Of a stretch of DNA of 64,000 nt, positions 43,711 to 53,605 are shown piece after piece. A program made the translations under genes and the position numbers. Within the stretch, counting starts at the first letter, position 1. The number at the start of each line of letters is the position of its first letter. Where the stretch lies: positions 310,001 through 374,000 of the forward strand of contig JAIVFI010000023.1 in assembly GCA_025558095.1 (NCBI GenBank), given 5' to 3'. Under the pieces are notes generated by a model. The model was not told the DNA's origin and did no database searches. It worked only from the letters and a program-made list of their open reading frames with translations. Source of the DNA: Hyaloraphidium curvatum (taxonomy: Eukaryota; Monoblepharomycota; Hyaloraphidiomycetes; Hyaloraphidiales; Hyaloraphidiaceae).

Positions 43711-45155
43711 ATGAGGGCGGCGGCGGCAGCAGCGGTGCGGAGCGCCCTCGGCGGCGTGCGCGCGGGCGCTTTGCGAACGGCGCGGCGCGGGCTCGCGGCG
43801 CACGCGGCGGCCGCGCAGTCGGGGGACGCCCGCGCGGCAGACGCGCCCGCCCCGCCACCGCCCTCGGCCCGCGAGCGGGCGCGCAGCCGCATCGCCGCGA
43901 TCGACCGCAGGAACGGCTTCGCGGCGGGCGGCGCGCCCCGCACCGCGGACCCGCTGCCGGCACACGCCGCCGCGCTGCCCGTGCTCACGGACCTGCACGC
44001 GCGGCACCACACGTACCTGCGGCTGTCGCTCACAGAGCGCTGCAACCTGCGCTGCAGGTACTGCATGCCCGCGGACGGCGTCGACCTGACGCCCGGCGCC
44101 GACCTGCTGTCGCCGGACGAGACTGAGCGCATCGCAAAGGTGTTTGTCGAGGAGGGCGTGCGCAAGATCAGGCTGACCGGCGGCGAGCCGAGCGTGCGCA
44201 AGGACCTCGTCGAGATCGTCGGTAGGTACTCGTGGCGGGCGACGTCTGTCGTGGGCCTCCACATGGCCGCGGGCGGCTGTCTCCCCCCGGCCTGGCACTC
44301 CGAGATAGACCTTCTCACTCTTCCTCGTTCCCCAGCCCGGCTCAGCGGTCTCCGCCGCCACGGCTTGCAGCACATCGCCATGACCACGAACGGCATCGCG
44401 CTGCATCGCAAGCTGCCGGACCTGCGCGCGGCCGGCCTCGACTCGATCAACCTCAGCCTGGACACCCTGATTGAGGACAAGTTCGAAGTAATCACCAGGC
44501 GGAAAGGTGATCCGGGCCGCCAGATCTTGCCTTCGCACCTTCTGACAACAACGTTCGCCCCCTTGTTGTTGCAGGATTCCGCAACGTGCTAGCCTCGCTG
44601 CACGCCGCGCTGGACCTCGGCTACGCCCCCGTCAAGCTCAACGTCGTCCTCATGCGCGGCATCAACCACCTCGAGATCCCCTCCTTCGCCGCCCTCACGC
44701 GAGACCTCCCCGTCTCGGTCCGCTTCATCGAGTACATGCCCTTTGCCTCCAACGGCTGGGCAGAGGCCGGCATGTTCCCGTACCGCGAGGCTCTCGACCT
44801 CCTGCGCGCCTCTTACCCCGACCTGGAGCGGGCCGAGGACGCGGTGGACGACACGACCAAGCACTGGCGCGTCCCCGGCCACGCCGGCACCGTGGGCTTC
44901 ATCACCAGCATGACCGACGACTTCTGCTCCACATGCACCCGGCTGCGGCTCACGGCCGACGGCAACCTCAAGGTGTGCCTGCACGGCAAGACCGAGGTCA
45001 GCCTGCGGGACGTTTTGCGCGCGGGCGGCTCGGACGACGAGGTCAGGGGCGTGGTGTCGGCCGCGGTCAAGAGGAAGCACGCCAAGCACGCAGGTATGCG
45101 GGCGCTGGGCGAGCGGAGCGGGGAGAACAGGCCGATGATACTGATCGGGGGGTGA
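43711..45155 (+). CDS. MOCS1: Molybdenum cofactor biosynthesis MoaA-type radical-SAM enzyme (MOCS1A)
   Basis: The exons are 43711-44221, 44336-44506 and 44575-45155, giving 420 aa. The N-terminus ([20 protein letters not shown]) is a plausible mitochondrial presequence. The radical-SAM cluster motif is CNLRCRYC, with GGEP downstream. The C-terminal second cluster is C-x2-C-x13-C ([10 protein letters not shown]... KVCLHG). The protein ends ...RPMILIGG-stop; a terminal Gly-Gly is needed for activity in MoaA/MOCS1A. It converts GTP to 3',8-cyclo-7,8-dihydro-GTP, the first step towards cPMP, with MoaC completing it. MoaC is encoded 87 bp downstream in another frame. A GT...AG pair at 45094-45164 would remove the Gly-Gly tail and stop, fusing the two frames. 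Confidence 0.93.
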
Positions 45156-45164
45156 CGGCGCCAG
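45094..45164 (+). other. Putative facultative intron that switches MOCS1A to a MOCS1A-MOCS1B fusion
   Basis: The donor is CACGCAG|GTATGC and the acceptor GGCGCCAG|GTGGGT, giving 71 nt. It contains the last 20 codons of MOCS1A, the Gly-Gly and the TGA. Its removal leaves a phase-1 junction (g+gt) that enters the MoaC frame with no stop. Retained, the message encodes active MoaA with Gly-Gly; removed, it encodes a 641-aa fusion lacking it. The intron reading is inference from splice sites and frame. Confidence 0.7.
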
Positions 45165-45889
45165 GTGGGTTCGACGGCTCGCACGAGCGGGATGCGGGAG
45201 CTGACGCGGGAGTTGCAGCTGCGGATCCTCGGCACGCGCTGATGTTCCGCGGGATGCGCGGCAGGGCGGCGGGCGGGCGGGGTTCGATCCGGTGGGCGCC
45301 GGTGCCCATCTCGATGCCTGCCGGCGCCGCCGCCGGGCTGCGCGCCTACTCGACCTCGCGCATTTCCGGCCCGGACGACCCCGCCGAGCCCACCCTGACG
45401 CACCTCACCGCCTCGGGCGAGGTGCACATGGTCGACGTCTCGGCCAAACCCGCCACCGTGCGCCGCGCCGTCGCCCGCTGCCGCATCCTGCTCTCCCCCG
45501 CCGCCCACGCGCTCGTGAAATCGGGCAACGCCAAGAAGGGCGACGTGGTGGCGGTCGCCAAGATCGCGGGGATCATGGCCGCCAAGCGCACCTGGGACGC
45601 GATCCCGCTGTGCCACCCGATCGAGGGGCTGGGCAAGGTGGACGTGGCGATCGATCTGGACCCCCCGGCGGGCGGAGCGAGGGCCGACGGCAGGATGCCG
45701 GTGCAGATCGAGGCCGGCGTGCGGTGCCGCGGGCCCACGGGCGTGGAGATGGAGGCACTGCACGCGTGCAGCGTGGCCGCGCTGACCGTGTACGACATGT
45801 GCAAGGCGGCAGACAGGGGGATGGTGATCGAGGGGTTGAGGGTCGTGGAGAAGGGCGGGGGCAGGAGCGGGGATTGGAGGGAGGAGTGA
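45165..45889 (+). CDS. MOCS1: MoaC-type cyclic pyranopterin monophosphate synthase part (MOCS1B)
   Basis: The frame is open from the putative acceptor at 45165 to 45889; as an independent frame the first ATG is at 45243. The MoaC core is complete: [50 protein letters not shown], and [20 protein letters not shown]. MoaC rearranges cyclo-dihydro-GTP to cyclic pyranopterin monophosphate. Ahead of the core lies a basic Arg/Ser/Ala-rich stretch ending in [12 protein letters not shown], which resembles a mitochondrial presequence with a processing site. In human MOCS1 and Aspergillus cnxABC the MoaA and MoaC activities come from one locus, supporting a shared transcript here. Confidence 0.9.
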
Positions 45890-46474
45890 GGGTTTGTTGC
45901 GGGAAGGCCGTCCCGCGAAGTCGGGGCAATCGAGGTCGCCGCGGCCTGCCTGATCGTCCGGGTATTGTTCTGTCGTTCCACGTCCGCGTGGAAGTGCGGA
46001 TGGTCCTCTCGGGAACTCGCAGCTGAGTGATTGGTTTCACACCGCAACGGAGTTGACATGTAGACGCCCCAACTGCTCAGATCCGCCGAAGTGTCCAAGC
46101 CCCGGTCCAGACTTCGCATCCGGCTTTCAAAACGCTCGACGATCGGTCAGATTTCGGAACTGGATTGCAGCCGCAGCGATCAAGTGAGGATGTCGGTTGA
46201 GACGCTCAGCCAGGTCGTGGCAGTGCGCGAGTTCGCTCCAGTTAGAGGACCCGCTTTGAGAGGACGACGTCTCGCCATCCAACGGCAGCGCGCCATCTGC
46301 TGCCGTAGCGTTGCCCGTTACAGCCAGCGGGCTCAAATTCGGCTAGCATGGGTTCGTAGGCTCGCGTCGCCTCCCCCCGGGCAGCAACTGACCGCACTGG
46401 GCGCTCAGCGACCTCCGCTGCCGGCACGCCGTCTCGGCTACAGACCAGCGACCAGTTGCTTCCTACCATAAGCG
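45890..46474. other. 585 bp intergenic region
   Basis: No gene is supported. Composition falls from the GC-rich MOCS1 locus to the less GC-rich gene that follows. It should contain the promoter of the 838-aa protein gene. Confidence 0.4.
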
Positions 46475-49230
46475 ATGCTGCGCGAGACACGAGCGGACCG
46501 CCGTCCCCCAGCGATTCGCAAGGCGGAGGTCAGTGCGCGGGCAGACCTGCCTTGCCCGCGAGCCTAACGGAGACCGCATCCAGATGCCTTCATCCAGGCG
46601 GACGGCGACACCCAATTCGTCACAGAAGAGCTCTGTGTGGAACGTGGCTTCGAAGTCATACTGGACCTCTCCTCGATGCCGCGCGGGGAGTTCGTTCTGC
46701 CCGTGCTCAAGGACTACTTCACCAAAGCACGCACTGTTCTCAACGACCCACGCTGCCCTACCAGGCCCGGCGGCATCCAGGAGGTCATCGAAAAGCTGGG
46801 CATCCCTGAGGGCTTCGCCAAGCAGCTCTCGCGATACGAACGACGCGAGCTAAGCAACATTCCCCGCGGCTCGCAAAAGTTCGCACTGTTCCGGTGCTTG
46901 GCCGAGGGCCACATCACGCTGGCCAAAATCTACGACCGACTTGACAAAGGCTCCGGATGCGCGGGCTGTGCTGGCAAGGCGCATGCAATCGGCCGGCGGT
47001 TCCAAGACCCAACGTACATTACGCCCGCGATGTTCGAAAGGTCCGGGCTCGAGGTCATTCAGACGCTTTGGCCAGCTCCCGAGGGCGAGTTCGTGGACAA
47101 CCGCTTGGCAAGCCATCTCAAGGTTGCTCACGAGCTCATGTCTCGGAAGCTTTACGGGAAGCGAAACTCAAAGGCACTGCAGAGGAAGCTCGAGGACCTC
47201 GGCGTGCCGGGAGATCTTGCCGCGAAGCTATCGAAGTTCGAGACCAAGGCGTTGAGCCAGGTCACAACCGGAAGCAACAACTTCGTGCTTATGCGGTGCA
47301 AGCGTGCGCAGCACATCACGATCTGCAAAATCAACGACAAGACGACGAAACGGATGGGATGCGGAGGCTGCTCCAATGTCAGCGGCGTGATCGCGTCTGG
47401 AGGTGCTTCGCGCAAGAAGAAGATTCCCATCGATTTGAAGGATTTGGAAAGTCGCGGACTGGAGCTCATCTTGGACCTTGCGACTCCTTTGTCGAAGAAG
47501 GACTTTGCCGATCCCATGCTGCACCAGTACCTTGAGCTTGCAGACGGTGTTTTGAGCGACCCCAAGTTCATCTCCTTGAAGCGCCGCGAGGAGCGCTTGC
47601 TGGAGCTTGGCGTTCCTAAACGCTATGCTTACCAGCTTGGCAATTTCGAAACTCGGCAGGTGCGTGCTCGCATAAACGTGCTCGACGGAACCTAACGATA
47701 GTCGATGATTGAACCAGATCGAGAATGTCTCGGCGGGCACCGATCGCTTTGCCCTCTTTCGGTGCAAGGATCACGGCCACATCACCCTGAGCAAGATCTA
47801 CGACAAGTTCCGCAAGAGGGCTGGCTGCGCTGGTTGTGATCCGCGGTTTGCGCGGGATGTGACCGAAGGTGAGGTTCCGAGACCGAGTTCAATTCAACCT
47901 CTGAAGTTCCTTCTAGATGCCGAGTCTATCCGTCAGGATCAGCACACACAGGGTAGCGACAATGAGATGGACGCAGATGATGAGCAGGACAATGGGATCG
48001 TTGGGGAAGCGGATGCTCCGAAGGATGGAACAGAGCAAGAAGTGGGTGCCTGGGGATGCGGATTGCAAAGACACGCTTACGCTGACGATTGGTTCACGTA
48101 GATGAACATCGACGAGCAAAGGATGCCATCGCTGAAGCAATTACAGGAGGAGTTGGATCAGATAATCAAGCGTAAATCGGAGCTCGAGCACGAGATCGCA
48201 AAAATCGCACCGGCCAGTGACGGCATCGTCATTGAGTCGGACACCGAAGATGTGTTTGATTGGAGTCTTGAGAAGAAGGAAGCGGAGCTACGTGAGCAAG
48301 ATGGTGGCCCCGCCGACGACAACGTGGGTTTTTGGCACATGCCTTGCTTCAATGCACTCAACCTTTGATATCCAGAGCCTGGACGAGGTGCAGATCATTC
48401 AAATCCGCCTCGCATGTGAGCTTGCCGAGACGCAGCGTTTGGAGAACCTGCAGAAGGAGCTGAAGGACGATGCCATTGAAATCGACTCGGAAGCCGAGGA
48501 CCTGGTCGACTACGACATTGCCTGGGTCAAAACGGAGCCTCAGGAGCAACCACCTGCGGGAGTGGTGCCTGGCCAAGGCACGGCGTTCTTCCTGATCCCC
48601 GGCCTTCCGGACCGCACGCCTATCGCATTCCAGCAGATTCTGGAACTGAACGACAAAGTCGCTTCCGAGTGCGCCAAATGGCTCCAAGAGAATCCGGATG
48701 TAGAGAAAGGCTGCCAACACTTCTACATGGAGTGCTTCCAGCAGTTCCACGATCGTGGCCAGCTGCTGATTTACAAGGAGCCTAGCTTTGCGAAGCCCTT
48801 TCTTGACGGCACCCCATTCAAGAATGCGTTTTTCCGAATGGACATAGCCATCTGCACCGCCGACAAACGCAGTTTCGTGCACAATGAGTTCAAGGTTCAC
48901 GACACGCAGAGCCGAGTTGAACCACCAGTCAAGTTCAAACGCTATTACGACATCTTTCCCAATCGCATCAAGGCAGCCCATCGCTTTGGGTTCTCACCTA
49001 GCGAGTGGCTGGGTGGCAAGAGCTACAAGGTACTCAGCCTCAAGTTCCCCGAAATGCATGTTCCTGTGCGTCCGAACCCCGACGGTTGCGTGGACACGGG
49101 GATGTGGGATGAGGTGGAGGGGCGCCTCTTTTCGTTCCCCCAACTTCGCGTCGGGCGAATGTGGCGCAAGGCGGTGAAGCTGGACAAGGAAACGGAGCAG
49201 GTCGTGGAGTTGGATGACGTGGAGAACTGA
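46475..49230 (+). CDS. Novel 838-aa protein: three C-x4-H-x15-C-x2-C modules, two coiled-coil/SIM-like motifs, possible nuclease-like C-terminus
   Basis: The exons are 46475-46528, 46598-47659, 47718-48041, 48102-48323 and 48376-49230. Three repeats of ~135 aa each end in a Cys/His motif with exactly the same spacing, C-x4-H-x15-C-x2-C: C118/H123/C139/C142, C252/H257/C273/C276 and C388/H393/C409/C412 (FALFRCLAEGHITL, FVLMRCKRAQHITI, FALFRCKDHGHITL; GCAGC, GCGGC, GCAGC). Residues 481-600 hold two coiled-coil units, each followed by a hydrophobic-acidic motif (GIVIESDTED, AIEIDSEAED) like SUMO-interacting motifs. The C-terminal domain has D710 (RMDIAI) and E725-x-K727 (NEFKV), compatible with a PD-(D/E)xK fold. 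The four introns (52-69 nt) were set by repeat alignment; exon 1 is inferred from the only in-frame ATG plus splice. The modules resemble treble-clef/zinc-ribbon units in spirit; no family is recognised. Confidence 0.75.
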
Positions 49231-49432
49231 ATTGAATGAGGACAATGGAGTCGATGGAGGAGCGTTTCGTGGGACAGCAATCACTGTGTACCATCAATCC
49301 ATGCATGACATCATTTCATCTCGCTGCTGGCTTTCCGATCTTCAGTCGATGTTGGGTAAAGGTGTCGATCATCCGAACAACGCCCGGGCGTCGCCGGCAC
49401 GTGGCTCGCAATCGATCTAGCGCCTTTCCGTG

Positions 49433-50089
49433 TCAGCCAACTCGCTGTCGCCATCGTGCGTCCCTTAATTGGCCTGCATCGGCAGCGGGGTGAGTTCGCA
49501 CTCCGAAGGCGATCGCCAGCAGCTGGCATACCGATCCCGACCCGTCCTCCATCCCGCACACGGCCTTGTGCTTCCGCCAGTCGGCCCTCTGGCAGTCCAC
49601 GTTGCAGTACGAAACGTGCAGGCACTTGGAGCACCTCTTGTAAGGAGCCTTGCCTTTCCTGGGCACCTTACCACAGGTGGCGCAGGGATCGGAAGACCGA
49701 ACGGCGGGCTCTCGATCATCGGACTTGGAGGAGTCCTCGAAAGCGTCCATCCTGCGCTGGGCTTCGCGGTAGCAAGGGTGCTTTTCGTCCATGTCGCACG
49801 CGGCGATTTGGTGCTGCTGCCAGACCGTCCCGCCGTCTTGGTTCAGTCCCGAGCTCGAGTACGCCAGCACGCCCTCTGCCGGCTTGCCACAGTTGCAGCA
49901 CAGAAGGTCTCCTCGCGGAAGCAGCCGCTCTATGTTGTCGGCGCCGCGGAGTAGGTCGTAGAAGAGATCGGTGAGCTGGTCTTCCTTGGGCCGCCCGTCC
50001 GGTAAATGGTGGCGCGGCGGGAGAGCGTGGAACCGTCCACTGGGCAGAGAGATGTAGAATGCCACGATAACCGCCCCCGGGTTTGCCAT
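49433..50089 (-). CDS. MYND zinc-finger protein
   Basis: The protein is 218 aa from the ATG at 50089 (MANPGAVIVAFY); the frame is open upstream to 50278 with no conserved sequence. A first Cys pair (LLCCNCGKPAEG) lies mid-protein. The C-terminal MYND finger is canonical: CATCGKVPRKGKAPYKRC, SKCLHVSYCNVDCQ and ADWRKHKAVC. MYND fingers bind proline-rich partners and occur in fungal regulators and methyltransferases; no SET domain is present here. About 30 residues follow the finger. It is divergent from the P-type ATPase, with 129 bp between start codons. Confidence 0.82.
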   Translation of the reverse strand: MANPGAVIVAFYISLPSGRFHALPPRHHLPDGRPKEDQLTDLFYDLLRGADNIERLLPRGDLLCCNCGKPAEGVLAYSSSGLNQDGGTVWQQHQIAACDMDEKHPCYREAQRRMDAFEDSSKSDDREPAVRSSDPCATCGKVPRKGKAPYKRCSKCLHVSYCNVDCQRADWRKHKAVCGMEDGSGSVCQLLAIAFGVRTHPAADAGQLRDARWRQRVG

Positions 50090-50218
50090 GCTAAGTGGAC
50101 CTCCAGGTCGAACGACCAATGAGTATGCGCGTGACGCACGTGGCCGCCGAGAGCCGATTTCAAACAAAAACACACCAGCGTCTCTCGGAAGCTTGGGCAG
50201 CCCTTGGGGACTGCAAAG

Positions 50219-52957
50219 ATGGCGACCGACGAGACGGAACGGCTTCTCATTGATGAGCCCGAGCTCGCGGAAACGCACTACCGCACGGGCCTCTCGACGG
50301 AACAGGTGGAAGCTCGTCTCGGGACTTTCGGGCCCAACGCGGTCGACGAGTCGCGGAACGGGCCCAAAATCCTCGATGTGGTCTGGGAGGAGGTCCGCGA
50401 GCCCATGATCCTGCTGCTACTCGTTGTCGCTGTCGTGTATTCCGCTCTCGGGACTCCCCTGGACGCGTTGACCATTTTCGCGACCGTGGCGCTCGTCGTG
50501 GCGGTTGAAGTCCGGACGGAATACGCGGCAAAGACCGCTATTCGCCGCCTGACAAACACGATTTCGTACTCGTACGGCGTGCTTCGGGATTCCGTGAGGC
50601 AGTACGTTCCGGGCAGGGACCTGGTTCCGGGGGACATTCTCTTTCTCATGCGCGGCCAGCGCGTTCCCTGCGACGGAATGGTGCTCGTTGCGCTCAATTT
50701 CGCTGTCGACGAATCCGTCATCACGGGCGAGAGTGTGCCGGCGGCAAAGTCGGCTGCGGGAGCCTTGCCGTCAGCTTCCGCTGACAGCGCCGTGCCGGCG
50801 GACGAGGTTCTTGCATCGACCCTCGTCGCAGCCGGATCGGCGACCGTCCTCGTTCAGCGGACGGGGGCATCGACGCGCCAGCATGCAGACAAGATCAAGA
50901 TGAAGAAGATCAAGCAGCCGAAGACCGACCTTCAGAAGCTGATGAAAGGCCTTGCGTTCCAGCTTTCGATCGTCGCTGCGGGCGTGTCGGTCGGCGTTGC
51001 GCTGCTGGTCTACTTCATTGGCGGCCGTAACCCGAAGGATGCCGTTCTGACGGGCCTGGCGCTTGCGTTTGCAACCATTCCCGAGGAGCTCCCGCTCATC
51101 GTCAAGGCGGTGCTTGCCATAGGCGCTTTTGGCCTGTCGAAACGGCGCGTGCTGGTGCGCCGCCTCCGTGCCGCCGAAGCGCTGGGCTCCGTGGACACTA
51201 TCGTGACGGACAAGACCGGCACGCTGACGGAAAACCGCTTGACGGTACAGGAGCTGCTGGTTCCGAAAGGTTCCGACGTTGTCGCGGTTGGCTCCCAGGA
51301 CGGCGCCAGTGCAAAGGACCTTGTCACGGCCTGGGCTCTGACGTGCGATCTGGCGTCCTCGAACGAGTCGGACGTGCCGATGCCGCTGCTTCCCGACACT
51401 TTCGACGAAGCAATCAAATCGCACCTGCATTTGGAGGACGGATTCGGTGCCACGGATCTCGGACGGGCGGCGCTGCAATCCAATTCGGGATTCCCGAATG
51501 TCGTGGACTACGCGTCGTTTTCCGCAGCGACCAGGACTTCTTCGGTGCTGCGGTCCAGCACGGATGGGGCGGAGCTCGTGCAGGTGGTAAAGGGCGCGCA
51601 CGAGAGCGTGCTCGAGGCTTGCGTCGGCGCAGGTTCCTTGGATCCGGCGACTGCGGCCGCGTTGGGCGCCGCGCTCGACGGGAAGACCTCGTCTGGAAGG
51701 CTCATCTGCTATGGGATCCGGCGATATGCCTCTTCGGCCAGCAAGGACGCTCGGGAGAAGGTTCCGTACCGATTTGCGGGCGCCGTCCGTTTCGAGGACC
51801 CTGTTTTGCACGACGCGGCGGCCTCGATCGGCGTCTTGCGGCGCGCGGGATACAGGGTCTTGATGGCGACTGGCGACAGCATCGGCACGGCGACGGCGGT
51901 CGCCCACGCTGTCGGCATACACCGCGGCGGACGCACAGTGACTGGCAGCCAGCTCGCCGCACTCGGTGAGAACGATTGGGACGAAGTCGAAGTGGCAGCG
52001 AGGCTGCGTCCCGAGGACAAGCTCGACATCGTGCGCGAGCTCCAGGATCGCGGTCACCGCGTTCTCATGGTCGGGGACGGCGACAACGACGCCATGTCGC
52101 TCGCCGCCGCGGATGCCGGGGTCTGCATCGCCGGTTGGTCCAACAAGTCGGACACGGCGATGGATGCGGCGTCTGTGGTCCTGCTGGCCGCGGATCCGGC
52201 CGATGTCGGTGTGCCGACCGGGATTTCGCTGCTGCTGCCGGCGATACGGGAAGGCAAGCGCGCCAGGGCGAACGTGGCAAAGACGGTGATCTTCTACCTG
52301 GCCTGCAAGCTGTCGCTGGTGATGCTTTTCATCGTCGCTCTCGCCGTTTCGGGCACCGTGCCCCTGAACCCGATCCAGGTGATCGTTCTCGAAGCCCTCA
52401 TGGATCTCGGGGCGGGATCCACCTTCACTTTTGAGCCCGTCGAGGGCGACCCGCTCGCACCGCGCTCGCGCCCCTCCGCGGCCTCCCCGATCTTCAACAG
52501 GGCGGCCTACGTCCACATCGTCGTCGGCGGCCTGCTCCTCTTCATCAGCGTGGGCGGCACCTTTGGCCTGGCCAAGGAGCTGTACCCGGATTCGCCCTGC
52601 ATGCACGTCTCGGCGTCGTTCGTCGCTTGGCTCGCCGGACACGTGTTCTGGGGACTATCGTGCCGCACGACGGTCCGCCCGATCCTGATCAAGACCGGGA
52701 TCTTCAGCAACCCCGCCTTCCTGGTCTGGGCCGCCGTGGTACTGATTCTGGGTCTGGTCTCGTTCGGGGTGCCCATCGTGCGGACGCAGCTGGGCCTGTG
52801 CGAGCTGCCGTGGGAGATTGCGAGCTCGGCCGTCGCCTCCGGGTTCGTCTTTTGCTTCGTCAAGTGGGAGGTGCTCAAGTGGCTCCACGTCCTGGTGGCG
52901 CACGTGGTCCGCAGCAGGGAGAAGCGGGAGAACGGGACGGAGAGCGGGGCTGCATAG
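50219..52957 (+). CDS. P-type cation-transporting ATPase (P2-like)
   Basis: A single exon encodes 912 aa from the ATG at 50219. In order: N-terminal cation-ATPase segment (GLSTEQVEARLGTFGPNAVD), TM1-2, actuator domain (DESVITGESVP), TM3-4 with ATIPEELPLIVK, phosphorylation motif DKTGTLTEN, nucleotide-binding region (VKGAHESVLEAC), hinge MVGDGDNDAMSLAAADAGVCI, and six C-terminal TMs. The enzyme is an ion pump driven by an aspartyl-phosphate cycle. The TM4 sequence PEEL differs from the PEGL of SERCA, PMR1 and PMCA pumps, so calcium specificity is uncertain; such PEEL pumps are commoner in bacteria. Its codon use looks like the neighbours. Confidence 0.9.
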   Translation: MATDETERLLIDEPELAETHYRTGLSTEQVEARLGTFGPNAVDESRNGPKILDVVWEEVREPMILLLLVVAVVYSALGTPLDALTIFATVALVVAVEVRTEYAAKTAIRRLTNTISYSYGVLRDSVRQYVPGRDLVPGDILFLMRGQRVPCDGMVLVALNFAVDESVITGESVPAAKSAAGALPSASADSAVPADEVLASTLVAAGSATVLVQRTGASTRQHADKIKMKKIKQPKTDLQKLMKGLAFQLSIVAAGVSVGVALLVYFIGGRNPKDAVLTGLALAFATIPEELPLIVKAVLAIGAFGLSKRRVLVRRLRAAEALGSVDTIVTDKTGTLTENRLTVQELLVPKGSDVVAVGSQDGASAKDLVTAWALTCDLASSNESDVPMPLLPDTFDEAIKSHLHLEDGFGATDLGRAALQSNSGFPNVVDYASFSAATRTSSVLRSSTDGAELVQVVKGAHESVLEACVGAGSLDPATAAALGAALDGKTSSGRLICYGIRRYASSASKDAREKVPYRFAGAVRFEDPVLHDAAASIGVLRRAGYRVLMATGDSIGTATAVAHAVGIHRGGRTVTGSQLAALGENDWDEVEVAARLRPEDKLDIVRELQDRGHRVLMVGDGDNDAMSLAAADAGVCIAGWSNKSDTAMDAASVVLLAADPADVGVPTGISLLLPAIREGKRARANVAKTVIFYLACKLSLVMLFIVALAVSGTVPLNPIQVIVLEALMDLGAGSTFTFEPVEGDPLAPRSRPSAASPIFNRAAYVHIVVGGLLLFISVGGTFGLAKELYPDSPCMHVSASFVAWLAGHVFWGLSCRTTVRPILIKTGIFSNPAFLVWAAVVLILGLVSFGVPIVRTQLGLCELPWEIASSAVASGFVFCFVKWEVLKWLHVLVAHVVRSREKRENGTESGAA

Positions 52958-53014
52958 TCTCTAGAGCGAGAGATAGACAGAGAACACGCCCTCGGCCGGC
53001 TCAGGCAGAGAGGA

Positions 53015-53605
53015 TCACGGCTTCCCATTTGCCGGCCCCGCCTCCGCCATCGCAACGTCGCCCTCGGCCACATCCTCGTCGGCAGCGTCCTCCTCGGATT
53101 CCTTAACGCCCCCGGCAGTGGCATCGCCCTCGTCGTTCGCCGCACCGTACTGCACGAGCAGCGTCGCCACCGCCTCGAGCCCCATCGACTCGGCCTCGTA
53201 CAGCGGATCCCTCCTGGCATTGTTGAGCACCTTCGGGTTCGCGCCAGCCTTGAGAAGCGCCTCCACGGCCTCGAGGTGCCCGTTCAGGCTGGCCCAGTGC
53301 AAGGCGGTGTTTCCGCCCTCGTTGCGCGCGTCCAAGGCCGCCTTGGGCAGCACCTCGACGAGGTACCGGACCACCGGCACGTGTCCATTGGCGCAGGCCA
53401 TGTGCAGCGCGGCGGAGCCGCCGTGGAGCGAGGGGGAGGACAGGGCGAGGAGGGAGGCGGGGGGGGCGGGGTGCGAGGCTACCAGGGCGCGGAGCTCGTC
53501 GAGCTCGCCGTACCGCGCGCAGGCGAGGAGTTCCTCGAGGTCAAAGTCCGCGGTAGAGGGGCCATCGGAGGCCGGCAGCTCGGCAGCGCTGGGATCCGTC
53601 GACAT
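53015..53605 (-). CDS. Ankyrin-repeat protein, Yar1-like
   Basis: The protein is 196 aa, the size of yeast Yar1 (200). An N-terminal DLEELLACARYGELDELRAL helix pair leads into ankyrin repeats (GGSAALHMACANGHVPVVRY, GGNTALHWASLNGHLEAVEA, a third partial RRDPLYEAESMGLEAVATLL), and an acidic tail rich in Glu/Asp/Ala ends the protein. Yar1 is the chaperone that escorts ribosomal protein uS3 to the nucleus; the acidic C-terminus fits, but other short ankyrin proteins share this layout. It is tail-to-tail with the ATPase gene, with 57 bp between stop codons. Confidence 0.75.
   Translation of the reverse strand: MSTDPSAAELPASDGPSTADFDLEELLACARYGELDELRALVASHPAPPASLLALSSPSLHGGSAALHMACANGHVPVVRYLVEVLPKAALDARNEGGNTALHWASLNGHLEAVEALLKAGANPKVLNNARRDPLYEAESMGLEAVATLLVQYGAANDEGDATAGGVKESEEDAADEDVAEGDVAMAEAGPANGKP

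Noticed and set aside
46533-46853. Alternative start MPSSRRTATPN for the 838-aa protein
   Set aside because: It is in the wrong frame for the first repeat; the 46475 ATG joined through the 69-nt intron keeps the repeat frame.
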